Positions 29,095 to 37,842 of a DNA stretch of 64,000 bases are shown here, piece after piece. This DNA is from Psychrobacter urativorans (GTDB lineage: Bacteria > Pseudomonadota > Gammaproteobacteria > Pseudomonadales > Moraxellaceae). The stretch is taken from contig NZ_CAJHBR010000016.1 in NCBI RefSeq assembly GCF_904846695.1, forward strand, positions 18,639 to 82,638, given 5' to 3'. A program made the position numbers and the translations under genes. Each line of letters opens with the position of its first letter. Position 1 is the stretch's first letter. The notes under the pieces were generated by a model. That model saw nothing but the letters and a program-made list of their open reading frames with translations. It did no database searches and had not been told where the DNA came from.

Positions 29095-30066
29095 ATGAAA
29101 TTAATAGATATTAGCCGTCAGGTGGCCACTGCTCTAGCAACTGTTGGCGTATCAGGTTTAGTACTTGTTGGTTGTAATAACTCATCAGCACCAGAAACTA
29201 CTAAAGCACCCGTTACTGAAAGTGAAACTACAGTAGCCGCTACTAGCGACGTAGATCCTGACCACAAAAAAATAATTATCGGTACTACTGAAGGTGATTT
29301 TGCTGATATGGTTCGTAACCAAGTCAAAGGCTCACTCGAAGCAAAAGGCTATGAAGTCGAACTGATTACTTTTACTGATTATGTGCGTCCTAACTTAGCT
29401 TTGGCTGATGGCGATTTAGATATCAACATTTTCCAACACAAGCCTTATTTAGATACTTTTAAAGCTGAGAACAAGCTTGATTTGATAGAGTTATTCCAAG
29501 TCCCTACTGCTCCTCTTGGCGTCTATTCTGGTAAAAAAACCAAAATCGAAGAAGTCTACAAAGGCATGAGTGTCTCTGCACCTAATGACCCAAGTAACTT
29601 TGCACGTGCCTTAGTGATGATGAATGAGCTAGGCTGGATCACTCTAAAGGATAATATCGATCCTTTAAAAGCGGCAAAGTCTGACATTGCTGATAACAGC
29701 AAGTACGAAATCAAAATCGTTGAGTTAGAAGCCGCTCAGCTACCACGTGCTCGTGATGAAGTTGATTTTGCTATTATTAATGGTAACTATGCTACTGACT
29801 CTGGCATCAAATTGACTGAAGCTTTATATCAAGAGCCAAGCTTCGCCTATGTGAACTGGTCAGCAATCAAAACAGCAGATGTTTCGAAAAAATGGGTTAA
29901 AGATGTCACAGAAGCTTATAACTCTGATAGCTTTAAAAAGTATGCTCATGATACTTTCCCAGGCTACAAATACCCTAAAATCTGGATGGGTAACGAGACT
30001 GCAGTTGCGCCTACTGCTGCCAAGGCCCCTGCTACTGGTGAAGTTGCCGCTGCAGCAGCTAAGTAA
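29095..30066 (+). CDS. metQ: methionine-binding lipoprotein MetQ
   Basis: 323 residues, NlpA/MetQ family. Lipoprotein signal ending LVLVG-C. The body has IIIGTTEGDFADMV, a VKGSLEAKGYEVEL stretch, NIFQHKPYLD, and SAPNDPSNFARAL, all MetQ landmarks. An Ala/Pro-rich tail ends the protein. It captures methionine and hands it to MetI. It lies 272 bases after metI, so it may have its own promoter as well. A terminator lies about 140 bases downstream. Confidence 0.94.
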   Translation: MKLIDISRQVATALATVGVSGLVLVGCNNSSAPETTKAPVTESETTVAATSDVDPDHKKIIIGTTEGDFADMVRNQVKGSLEAKGYEVELITFTDYVRPNLALADGDLDINIFQHKPYLDTFKAENKLDLIELFQVPTAPLGVYSGKKTKIEEVYKGMSVSAPNDPSNFARALVMMNELGWITLKDNIDPLKAAKSDIADNSKYEIKIVELEAAQLPRARDEVDFAIINGNYATDSGIKLTEALYQEPSFAYVNWSAIKTADVSKKWVKDVTEAYNSDSFKKYAHDTFPGYKYPKIWMGNETAVAPTAAKAPATGEVAAAAAK

Positions 30067-30208
30067 AACAACCTTACATTATAATGCCTGAGCTTTTAGC
30101 AGCTGTAATTTGAGTAATGAAGTCAATATTTTTATAGTAAATGCTTTTATAACAATTGCTTTTATAAAAAGTATCTTTATAACAGTATCCTTACAGCTAA
30201 CCGTTACT

Positions 30209-30246
30209 AAAACGCCCACTACCTATTGCTAGTGGGCGTTTTTTTG
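30209..30246 (+). terminator. terminator of the metNIQ unit
   Basis: AACGCCCACTA pairs with TAGTGGGCGTT, loop CCTATTGC, followed by a T-run. Classical intrinsic terminator. The remainder of the 30067-30522 gap is AT-rich, with no other recognisable signal. Confidence 0.92.
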
Positions 30247-30522
30247 TGCTGTGCTTAATACTAGTGCAATCCTTTGCTAAACCCTATCTATTATTGGCAA
30301 ATGACGTTAACGCCTTGTTTGACCTTTGTAGGGAAGTATCACTAGCTCTTTAGTTTTATAGCAATTTTTCTTATAGTAGGTCAGTCGCATTTTTATTATA
30401 AAGAATGCTCCGCCTAACCATAGCCTAAATTAAAGCTAGTCGTGAATTCGCAGCTGCAACTATTTCGATCCAGCGCCGGCTTTATAACAAGGTTAGCTTT
30501 ACAAAATCATAAGGATAATAAA

Positions 30523-31371
30523 ATGAGCTCTAAAACCTATAACATGCGCACCGCAGGTCAAGCAAAAATTCCAGTATTAGGCCTAGGCACTTGGCAATCA
30601 ACAGGAGCTGACTGCATTGAAGTGGTGAGTAAAGCCTTGCAAATGGGCTATGAGCATATCGATACAGCTCAAGCTTATGGTAATGAGAAAGAAGTTGGTC
30701 AAGGTATCAAGCAATCAGGCGTTGGCCGTGATAAATTCTTTTTGACTACTAAAATATTTCCTGATGATTTAAAGTTTCAGCCAGAGAAGTTATTAGCAGC
30801 AGCTAAACGCTCATTAGAGAATCTCGATACTGATTATCTGGATTTATTACTGTTGCATTGGCCTGATGATCGAGTGCCTTTGTCTGAAACTATTCCAATG
30901 TTGTGCGAGTTACAAAAACAAGGATTAACTCGTAATATTGGGGTTTCCAACTTTAACATTGCTCATTTACTCGAAGCTCAAAAATACGCTGATGTGCCAA
31001 TTGTGGTCAACCAAGTCGAATTTCATCCGTTTATTAAACAACATACTCTGCAGACCTTTTTAGCCAATCATCACATTTTGTTAGAAGCCTATTCGCCGTT
31101 GGCACGTGGTGATGTTTTTGATAATGAAGTGATAAAAAGTATTGCTGATACTCATAATGTTACTCCAGCACAGATATCTTTGGCTTGGATCTTGTCAGAT
31201 AAACACCGAGTAGCTATTCCAAAGACCGCTAATCCTGAGCATCTACAAGGCAATTTAGACGCCATCAAGGTACAGCTTAGTGCAGATGAATTGCAGCAAA
31301 TCGATAGCCTTGCGCGTAGTGATGGGCGCAAGATTGAGCACCCAGACTATACTCCTGAATGGGATGATTGA
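30523..31371 (+). CDS. aldo/keto reductase (DkgB-like)
   Basis: About 282 residues from the ATG at 30523, which has AAGGATAATAA before it; the in-frame extension to 30442 lacks a ribosome site. Aldo/keto reductase tetrad residues are visible: Asp and Tyr in DTAQAYGNE, Lys in TTKIF, His in LLLHWPD. The NADPH-binding C-terminus has IPKTANPEHLQGNLDA. Similarity is to small AKR5-type reductases such as 2,5-diketo-D-gluconate reductase B or methylglyoxal reductase. Substrate is not predictable. Single gene, ends facing the ccm cluster. Confidence 0.9.
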   Translation: MSSKTYNMRTAGQAKIPVLGLGTWQSTGADCIEVVSKALQMGYEHIDTAQAYGNEKEVGQGIKQSGVGRDKFFLTTKIFPDDLKFQPEKLLAAAKRSLENLDTDYLDLLLLHWPDDRVPLSETIPMLCELQKQGLTRNIGVSNFNIAHLLEAQKYADVPIVVNQVEFHPFIKQHTLQTFLANHHILLEAYSPLARGDVFDNEVIKSIADTHNVTPAQISLAWILSDKHRVAIPKTANPEHLQGNLDAIKVQLSADELQQIDSLARSDGRKIEHPDYTPEWDD

Positions 31372-31433
31372 TCGTAACAGCCTGCTGCTGTCAAAGTTTA
31401 GTACTGTAAATATTTTGATAAAATTTAGCTGAT

Positions 31434-31470
31434 AAAAAAGCCACTGATAATATTATTAGTGGCTTTTTTG
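31434..31470. terminator. bidirectional terminator between the reductase and ccmE
   Basis: AAAAAAGCCACT and AGTGGCTTTTTT form a long stem around an AT-rich loop. It serves both convergent genes. Confidence 0.9.
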
Positions 31471-31536
31471 CGGCTTAGACTAACAGCTAACTTAGCTTAA
31501 GTGGTTTAAATAGCTTAACTATTGAGCCACTAAGCA

Positions 31537-32037
31537 TTATTGTACTAGCGTCTTACTCTCATGAACTGGCTCGGCAGGATTGTACTGCTCAGAGGCAGCA
31601 ATAGTGGTTTGGCGATTATTCTCTTTTAATGATTTGGCGACTTCTGGTGGCATATAGTTCTCATCATGCTTAGCCAACACTTCACCTGCCACAAAAGTAT
31701 CACCTTGCATTTTACCTGTAGCCACTACTCCAGAATTTTCAGCAAATAAATCCGGTAAAATACCTTGATAAGTAACGGGCACTGTTGATTTAAAGTCGGT
31801 AATAGCAAACTCTACATTAAGTGGATTATCTGCGGCACGCTGCACACTACCTGCTACTACCATACCACCAGCACGAATACGCTTATCTTGTGGTGCGTCA
31901 CCTTGGGCAATAGCTGTAGGATCAAAATAGTAATCAGTTTGCTGTCCAATAGCATACAATACGAGTACTACTACCACGGCTGCACCAGCCAGTGTAAAGA
32001 AAACCCACATGAGTTTTTTGCGTCGAACTGCGTTCAT
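31537..32037 (-). CDS. ccmE: periplasmic heme chaperone CcmE
   Basis: 166 residues. An N-terminal RRKK then one membrane helix (about 10-28), a beta-barrel domain, and the heme-binding HDENY (HxxxY motif) in [14 protein letters not shown]. The His forms a covalent bond to heme before transfer to apocytochrome c. GAGGTAG precedes the start. Last gene of the ccmABCDE cluster. The tail is short and Thr/Glu-rich. Confidence 0.95.
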   Translation of the reverse strand: MNAVRRKKLMWVFFTLAGAAVVVVLVLYAIGQQTDYYFDPTAIAQGDAPQDKRIRAGGMVVAGSVQRAADNPLNVEFAITDFKSTVPVTYQGILPDLFAENSGVVATGKMQGDTFVAGEVLAKHDENYMPPEVAKSLKENNRQTTIAASEQYNPAEPVHESKTLVQ

Positions 32038-32209
32038 ACTACTACCTCATTAATGCGTGACTACTGCACAGAAAATATCTTAGGCGTTACTAGTCGTTAT
32101 AGTGCTAAGCACGCCTTTATGATAGCTATATGGTAACTTTTTTGCTATAAATCAACAACCTCTTACAAATACTACTACTCTACTAAAAAACTCTTAATCA
32201 ACAATAAAA

Positions 32210-32425
32210 TCAATAATTTGAGGGCTTAGTAGTAGTAGTAGTGCTACGCTGCGCTTGCCTTGCTTGCTGAATCGTAAGCTGCTTGATAAGTGCTTGTCTT
32301 TGTCGACGACTATAGATGATGAAAATAAACATCATGCCAAAGGTGATCGCCCAACATGACCAAACAAAAACACCATGCTTACCCATAGCAAAAAACTCAG
32401 ATAAGCTATAAAAATAGGGTTGCAT
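32210..32425 (-). CDS. ccmD: heme exporter accessory protein CcmD
   Basis: 71 residues: one membrane helix (about 20-40) followed by a basic tail and a SerThr5 run encoded by an AGT-type trinucleotide tract (32228-32243 on the plus strand). TAGGAG stands before the start. CcmD stabilises the CcmABC-E complex that loads heme onto CcmE. Position between ccmC and ccmE confirms the call; small CcmD proteins are weakly conserved. Confidence 0.88.
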   Translation of the reverse strand: MQPYFYSLSEFFAMGKHGVFVWSCWAITFGMMFIFIIYSRRQRQALIKQLTIQQARQAQRSTTTTTKPSNY

Positions 32426-32495
32426 ATTATACTCCTAAAACTTTATTCTTTTAGACGCTAGGCGATAATAACCCTGGCAATGATGCTATAGAAGC

Positions 32496-33284
32496 TTATT
32501 TATTCTGCTTACGGATATACTCTTTTACCCAAGCTTTACCTTGATCGCGATAGAGAATCAAAGTATTAGTCCGATAAATTACTAAAGTCGCTACTAGCAA
32601 ATAGCTACCAATAATCATCAACAATAACGGCATCCACATATCTGCAGACATCTTTGGCGCTTCGGTCAAAGTAAAAGTCGCGCCTTGGTGTAGAGTGTTC
32701 CACCACTCAACCGAGTATTTGATAATAGGTAGATTCACCGCTCCGACGATGGACAGTATAGCCGCCGCTTTACCACGGTTAGCGGTATGCTCAAAGGCGG
32801 CAAACAGCGCCATCACTCCAGCATATAAAAATGCCAAAATCAGCATAGAAGTCAGACGAGCATCCCAAACCCAATAGGTACCCCAAGTTGGCTTAGCCCA
32901 AATAGAACCCGTAAACAGACTAATGACGCATAGTAAAAAGCCAATAGGCGCTAATGCTTGCGCTACTAAGTTAGCAGTCTTTATCTTCCAAACTAAATAG
33001 ATGACTCCTAGTACTGCTAGGGCAAAATAGATAGAGATGGCGATGCTAGCCGCTGGCACATGGATAAAAATAATCCGATAGCTATTACCCTGCAAATAAT
33101 CAGGTGGCGCAAAAGCCAAACCCCAAATGCTACCAATAGTTAGGCAGATAGCCGCTAAAATAGCGAGCCATTTGACCCAAGGAGCGAACATATGGAAAAA
33201 TTGCTTAGTACCTACAGTGGTCAAGAAACCTTGCCAAATGCGCTGCCATAGGCTGGGGGTTGAGCTATTATTCAGGTTGGGCAT
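32496..33284 (-). CDS. ccmC: heme handling protein CcmC
   Basis: About 262 residues from the ATG at 33284; the frame runs on to 33338 without a ribosome site. Six helices and the WWD-like signature region WAKPTWGTYWVWDARLTSMLIL, with conserved His in FIHVPAAS and in WWNTLHQGATFT. It brings heme to CcmE in the periplasmic face of the inner membrane. It precedes ccmD by about 70 bases and follows ccmB after 160-odd bases. Confidence 0.94.
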   Translation of the reverse strand: MPNLNNSSTPSLWQRIWQGFLTTVGTKQFFHMFAPWVKWLAILAAICLTIGSIWGLAFAPPDYLQGNSYRIIFIHVPAASIAISIYFALAVLGVIYLVWKIKTANLVAQALAPIGFLLCVISLFTGSIWAKPTWGTYWVWDARLTSMLILAFLYAGVMALFAAFEHTANRGKAAAILSIVGAVNLPIIKYSVEWWNTLHQGATFTLTEAPKMSADMWMPLLLMIIGSYLLVATLVIYRTNTLILYRDQGKAWVKEYIRKQNK

Positions 33285-33497
33285 GAGGATGGACCTATTG
33301 CACAGCGTGTGATTAAAAAGGATATCGTAAGTTGCCATCTAAGCGGCTAATACTAATATCGACTTAACCTGCCGGCGTTAAATACTGACAGAATATATAC
33401 CTAATGATCTAACCACTCATTATAACAAACTTGGCGCTTTGCACCATGATGTTAATGCTTCCGCTAAGTGACAGGGTGTTAAACAAATACACAGGCC

Positions 33498-34274
33498 TTA
33501 ATTAAGCCATGACATTTTTAGGGTCAGCGCTATAACCCAAGGCATTACTAATACTGAGATAATACTACCGGCTAATAGCAAAGCTAAAATAGGCAATCCA
33601 TTAAGACCAGTGGCAAATAAATCTACTGCCCCAGTAGCGAAAATCAGTACTGGTAGCTGCATGGGTAAGGCGATCAAGGGCACTAGTACTGCCCCATTTT
33701 TTAGCGATAAGGTCAAGCTACTGGCTACTGCTGAGAGCATCAACAGCATAGGGCTACCCGCTATAATAGACAGCATCAAAATACCCGCTTCAAACCAACT
33801 CAGCTGAAACAATGGCACTGCCAGCAAGCTCAGTAACGCCACAATACCGCTACTAAATAGCCAATGAATAGTTAGACGAATGAGTACCCACAATGGCAGC
33901 GATGCTTTAGCTACTACTAACTGCGCCAAAGTACCGTTATCGAGCGCCGGCTTAAACAAACCATCAACGCCCATCACCAATGATAGTAGGGCGGCAATCC
34001 ACACCGCTGACACTGCTAGACGTTTCAGTAGTTCAGGCTCACTACCTACTGCTAATGGAAACAAAGTAACAATGACCAAAAACAGTACTAAAGGATAAAG
34101 CCACTGCACTGCACCTTGCTGCTTGACTTGCCATTCGCGACGCCAAAGCTGCATAAAGCTAATGCTACGCGGCTCAATACCCTGCACCGCTTTTAGCTCA
34201 GTCATATTATCGATATTGAGCACAGTTATTCTATTATCAGCAGTTGAGCTCTCTGCTAGTCGGCTATCTATCAT
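33498..34274 (-). CDS. ccmB: heme exporter permease CcmB with N-terminal extension
   Basis: 258 residues; E. coli CcmB has 220. The first 38 or so residues are an extra acidic/neutral head, then FMQLWRREWQVK and six helices of the CcmB pattern including MGVDGLFKPALDNGTLAQL. AAGGA seven bases before the ATG at 34274 supports the long start; the Met at 34205 has no ribosome site. With CcmA it forms the transporter part of heme delivery to CcmE. 34 bases separate it from ccmA. Confidence 0.93.
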   Translation of the reverse strand: MIDSRLAESSTADNRITVLNIDNMTELKAVQGIEPRSISFMQLWRREWQVKQQGAVQWLYPLVLFLVIVTLFPLAVGSEPELLKRLAVSAVWIAALLSLVMGVDGLFKPALDNGTLAQLVVAKASLPLWVLIRLTIHWLFSSGIVALLSLLAVPLFQLSWFEAGILMLSIIAGSPMLLMLSAVASSLTLSLKNGAVLVPLIALPMQLPVLIFATGAVDLFATGLNGLPILALLLAGSIISVLVMPWVIALTLKMSWLN

Positions 34275-34308
34275 AGTTTATCCTTGGGACTGCTACTGTT
34301 CACCCTAA

Positions 34309-34953
34309 TCATGCCATGTACTCTGTCAAATCAAGTACTTGGTTTGCCACGCCTACAGGTTGATGGCTAGTCATCAGTATCGCTCCGCCTGCATCGGCAA
34401 ACTCACGTAGCCGAGACTCCATTCGGATCACCATATCGACATCAAGCGCCGTAAAAGGTTCATCGAGCAACCATAAGGGGGTGATTGCTGGAGTCAATAG
34501 ATACAATCGAGCTAGAGTAATGCGCCGGGTTTGACCGGCTGACAAATGGCTTGAACTAATAGTTTCAAAGCCTTGTAGCCCGACCCAAGCTAGAGCCTCG
34601 TCAATATCAGCATTGCTAGGGCTGATACCATATAAATTCAGCAAGAACGTCAAGTTTTGTGCCACGGTCAAGCTTGAGTTGATACCCAACTGGTGCGAAA
34701 CGTATAAAGGCTGCACTGGTAGTCCTGCTAATCCTAGATAACTGACCTTGCCTATTAATACTGGCAATAGGCCTGCCAGCTGCATCAGCAAGGTCGTTTT
34801 ACCCGTACCATTTGCACCGATTAAATGACAGATATTACCAGTCGTTAAGCATAATTTGACTTGCTCACACAAAGGGATTTCCCCACGCTGAACGGTCAAC
34901 TGCTCAAACTGTAGTATGGATGGCGCACTAATGACCATTGCAGATAGAGACAT
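34309..34953 (-). CDS. ccmA: heme exporter ATPase CcmA
   Basis: 214 residues. Walker A GANGTGKTT, signature LSAGQTRR (CcmA type, variant of LSGGQ), Walker B LWLLDEPFTALD and the H-loop SHQP are present. It energises release of holo-CcmE from CcmC. First gene of a minus-strand ccmABCDE run. The second half of system I (CcmF, CcmG, CcmH) is not in the window, so the biogenesis genes are split on the chromosome. Confidence 0.95.
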   Translation of the reverse strand: MSLSAMVISAPSILQFEQLTVQRGEIPLCEQVKLCLTTGNICHLIGANGTGKTTLLMQLAGLLPVLIGKVSYLGLAGLPVQPLYVSHQLGINSSLTVAQNLTFLLNLYGISPSNADIDEALAWVGLQGFETISSSHLSAGQTRRITLARLYLLTPAITPLWLLDEPFTALDVDMVIRMESRLREFADAGGAILMTSHQPVGVANQVLDLTEYMA

Positions 34954-35069
34954 TACAGTTATCTAAACCTCTTATATTTTACTTGAGCGAGCAATAAATA
35001 TTCACCATAAAAAGATACTATCTTGATGGCATAATAGGCTATGCTCACTATCACATACAGTATAACAAA

Positions 35070-36149
35070 TTGTCGATGACTATGACCTTAAAAGATACTC
35101 AAGACCTGACCCTAAAAGACAGCCAAGACTCTATGACGGCTGCTTCTGTAAAGCCCTTAAATACCGATCAGCTCATTGAAGCGCAAGTAGCCTTTATGCA
35201 GCACTGGTTACATCAACAAGCTCAGCCTTTAGCACTACAAGCTTGGCAGTGGCTTGGTGAGCAACCAATCAGTCATTATCTGCATTGCGAGGATATACAA
35301 CACTTAATCAACGACTGGCTATTGGGCCAATCAATGAGTGTAGTTATGCGTGCTGATATTCGTGATATTTTGCAGCAAGTTATTTATCATCCAGCTAATG
35401 ATACTGTGCCGTTGTCTGAGCTGATTGAAGATAGCCAAATCGATACCTTGGCTAATTATATTGGTAGTCATGAACAGCAGCGCACTATGCTCATCCATAC
35501 CTTGATAGGGAACGATACCTTTGCTGATTTACTGACCCAAACGCTCTATCATGCTATCAATGACTTTATGGAAAGTACTTTGGAAAAAGCGGGTGGCGTT
35601 GGTAAATTGATGAAAATGGGCCGCAGCTCTTTTGAAAAAGCCACCAATCGTAGTTTGGATGAAAAGCTGCAAACTTATCTCAATCGTAATATCAAAGATT
35701 TAGCTCGCCGTGCAGAAGTCAACGCTCAACAACATCTGTCCAATCAAGAGGTAGCTCGTCTGTTGACTAGCGGATGGGCGCGTATCAAGGATCAACCAGT
35801 CAGCCATATTCAGACATATTTGAACGCCGATCCTGACACTGGAAGCATTCATCATATTGAAGCTAGTGTCCAGCAGAGCTATGAGCGCTTAAGAGTCTCA
35901 CCTTATTTGCGTAGTCTAATCAGTGCTGGAGTCGCGACTTGGTATGGCAACCATCAAGCTGATACTTTTGCCAGCTTAGCGAATAGTTTAAATGTCGATG
36001 AGCTAGCAGTGACACAATTGAGCACTGCCCTGCTTCCGTTAGCACAAGACGCTATCAATAGTCCTTGGGTCAGTGCCCATATTAGAGAAATGCTACAAGC
36101 CTTTTATAATCAACCGACCATTAAAGACAGTTTTAGTTTTTACAGCTGA
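35070..36149 (+). CDS. conserved hypothetical protein, helical
   Basis: 359 residues at most; the first codon is TTG, with ATGs at 35076 and 35082, and no ribosome site decides among them. I do not recognise a family. The predicted protein is soluble, helix-rich, and has no signal peptide or membrane segment. Features: an acidic/Thr N-terminal repeat (two KD-Q/S-QD units), a Trp-rich stretch near 55-65, and a Lys-rich segment SSFEKATNRSLDEKLQTYL. Gene placement divergent from ccmA suggests nothing specific. Codon use matches neighbours, so it is probably native. Confidence 0.75.
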   Translation: MSMTMTLKDTQDLTLKDSQDSMTAASVKPLNTDQLIEAQVAFMQHWLHQQAQPLALQAWQWLGEQPISHYLHCEDIQHLINDWLLGQSMSVVMRADIRDILQQVIYHPANDTVPLSELIEDSQIDTLANYIGSHEQQRTMLIHTLIGNDTFADLLTQTLYHAINDFMESTLEKAGGVGKLMKMGRSSFEKATNRSLDEKLQTYLNRNIKDLARRAEVNAQQHLSNQEVARLLTSGWARIKDQPVSHIQTYLNADPDTGSIHHIEASVQQSYERLRVSPYLRSLISAGVATWYGNHQADTFASLANSLNVDELAVTQLSTALLPLAQDAINSPWVSAHIREMLQAFYNQPTIKDSFSFYS

Positions 36150-36293
36150 CACTACGGTTAAAGCTTTATCGATTAGCTAAAAAGCTATTTTCGCCGTAAG
36201 CCATGCCATTATACTCAGTATCGCCCCAGAGCATTTGAGCGGTAGTAAACAAGCTTAGGCGCAAATATTTTTTTAGTTATACTAAAAAACAAT

Positions 36294-36314
36294 AAGCGCC
36301 GGATAAGGGCGCTT
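36294..36314 (+). terminator. weak hairpin after the hypothetical gene
   Basis: AAGCGCC and GGCGCTT pair around GGATAAG. The T-run is poor (TAGCTTG), so terminator activity is uncertain. Confidence 0.4.
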
Positions 36315-36416
36315 TAGCTTGCTAGTTACTTTATCTGGCTAGTGAACTGGTATTAAAATAAATTTCTTCCTAGAGCCCATTATTAGCCAGCGCTCTTAAA
36401 ATGACAGACCAAAATT

Positions 36417-37334
36417 ATGTTAAAAATTGCCTACTCTGACGTTTTTCGTTATGCAGTACCTGAAAAGCATCGTTTTCCGATGCAAAAGTACACTATGATT
36501 CCAGAGCGGCTGCTAGCGGAAGGAACCATCACTAGCGCTAACTTCTTCGCCCCCAAACGCTTGTCCGAAGAGGAGATTTTAACGACTCATACTGCTGAAT
36601 ATTGGTACAAACTAAAAACCCAAACCTTGAGTACAAAAGAAGCGCGACCGATTGGCTTTGAGATGACCCCCAGCTTAGTAGATCGTGGACGATATATTGC
36701 TCATGCAACTTATGAATGTGCCTTATATGCCCAACAATATGGGGTAGCCATGAATGTCGCAGGCGGTACTCATCATGCTTTTGCTGATCATGGTGAAGGA
36801 TTTTGTGTGTTCAACGATGTCTGTATCGCCAGCAATTTATTATTGAATCGCGGGCAGGCACAAAAAATACTAGTAGTAGATTTGGATGTCCATCAAGGTA
36901 ACGGCAATGCCAGTATTATGGCCAACGAGCCGCGGGTGTTCATCTTTAGTATTCATGGTGCCAAAAATTATCCATTTCGTAAGCAGATATCTGATCTAGA
37001 TATTGAGCTGGAAAATGATACTGGTGATGAAGAATATTTGGAAATTTTAGCAGAGACTTTGCCACGCTTGATAAAAGACGTCGCACCGGATATTATTTTT
37101 TATCAGTCTGCGGTCGATGTGTTAGCTACTGATAAATTGGGTAAGCTAGGATTAACCCAACAAGGCTGTATGGCACGTGATGAGTATGTGTTACGCCAAG
37201 CAAAAGCCGCTAATATTCCAGTAGCTATCGTCATGGGTGGCGGCTATTCAGAGAATATTGAAGATGTGGTTGAAGCGCATTGCAATACTTTTCGTATTGC
37301 CCAGCGCCTTTATTTTGGTGAGGCTGCCGATTAG
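36417..37334 (+). CDS. histone-deacetylase-family protein (acetoin/polyamine type)
   Basis: 305 residues. Active-site pair His119-His120 (GGTHHAF), zinc ligands Asp157 and His159 in DLDVHQGNG and Asp239 in ATDKLGKL, plus the GGGYSENI loop near 277-284. This is the full HDAC metal-centre set. Bacterial members deacetylate acetylpolyamines, small amides or lysines; the substrate here is unknown. It is followed 49 bases later by a DUF2905 gene on the same strand, which may be co-transcribed. Confidence 0.9.
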   Translation: MLKIAYSDVFRYAVPEKHRFPMQKYTMIPERLLAEGTITSANFFAPKRLSEEEILTTHTAEYWYKLKTQTLSTKEARPIGFEMTPSLVDRGRYIAHATYECALYAQQYGVAMNVAGGTHHAFADHGEGFCVFNDVCIASNLLLNRGQAQKILVVDLDVHQGNGNASIMANEPRVFIFSIHGAKNYPFRKQISDLDIELENDTGDEEYLEILAETLPRLIKDVAPDIIFYQSAVDVLATDKLGKLGLTQQGCMARDEYVLRQAKAANIPVAIVMGGGYSENIEDVVEAHCNTFRIAQRLYFGEAAD

Positions 37335-37383
37335 GGCGTCTCGAAATATTAATAGTTTTATAACTTAATGAGAGGGTTTCTAT

Positions 37384-37590
37384 ATGGCAAAAATATTGAT
37401 TGCCCTAGGTGTTTTATTGTTAGTTATAGGCTGCATTTGGCTAGTATTTCCCAGCGCATTTTCGTGGTTAGGCAATATGCCAGGAGATATTAAATACAAA
37501 TCAGGCAATACTAGGGTTTATTTCCCAATCGTCACTATGATAGTGATAAGTATAGTTGCCAGCATACTGTTAAATTTGTTTAAACGGTAA
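37384..37590 (+). CDS. DUF2905 small membrane protein
   Basis: 68 residues with two membrane helices (about 5-25 and 45-65) flanking LGNMPGDIKYKSGNTRVYFPI, the DUF2905 hallmark. GAGAGGG lies before the start. Function unknown. Probably in one transcript with the deacetylase. Confidence 0.9.
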   Translation: MAKILIALGVLLLVIGCIWLVFPSAFSWLGNMPGDIKYKSGNTRVYFPIVTMIVISIVASILLNLFKR

Positions 37591-37662
37591 ATTACTAGCC
37601 GTAGAGTCCACTCTATACGGTGATTACTAATTGCCATGCCACTACTGGCTAAGATTTCAACA

Positions 37663-37696
37663 ATGCCATGCAAGCTAAACAACGCTTGCATGGCAT
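37663..37696. terminator. 13-base hairpin between DUF2905 and coaBC
   Basis: ATGCCATGCAAGC and GCTTGCATGGCAT are perfect arms with an eight-base loop between two convergent genes. Neither side has a real T-run, so I call it a probable 3' processing or termination hairpin. A related ATTGCCATGCC occurs 30 bases upstream. Confidence 0.55.
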
Positions 37697-37842
37697 CATA
37701 AGTATCCTCTTACTATAACAACGCTGTTATTCCCTGCCAGCTCGCTAATACCCCGTGATAAACAGGAAAATGCAAATATAAACATCAATAATGCCTTTTC
37801 AGTGTTAGCACTGTCAGCCCTATTATTAGCCGCTTAATTGAT

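Noticed and set aside
36294..36314. Strong terminator after the hypothetical gene
   Set aside because: Stem is good but the T-run is weak, so it is kept only as a low-confidence call.
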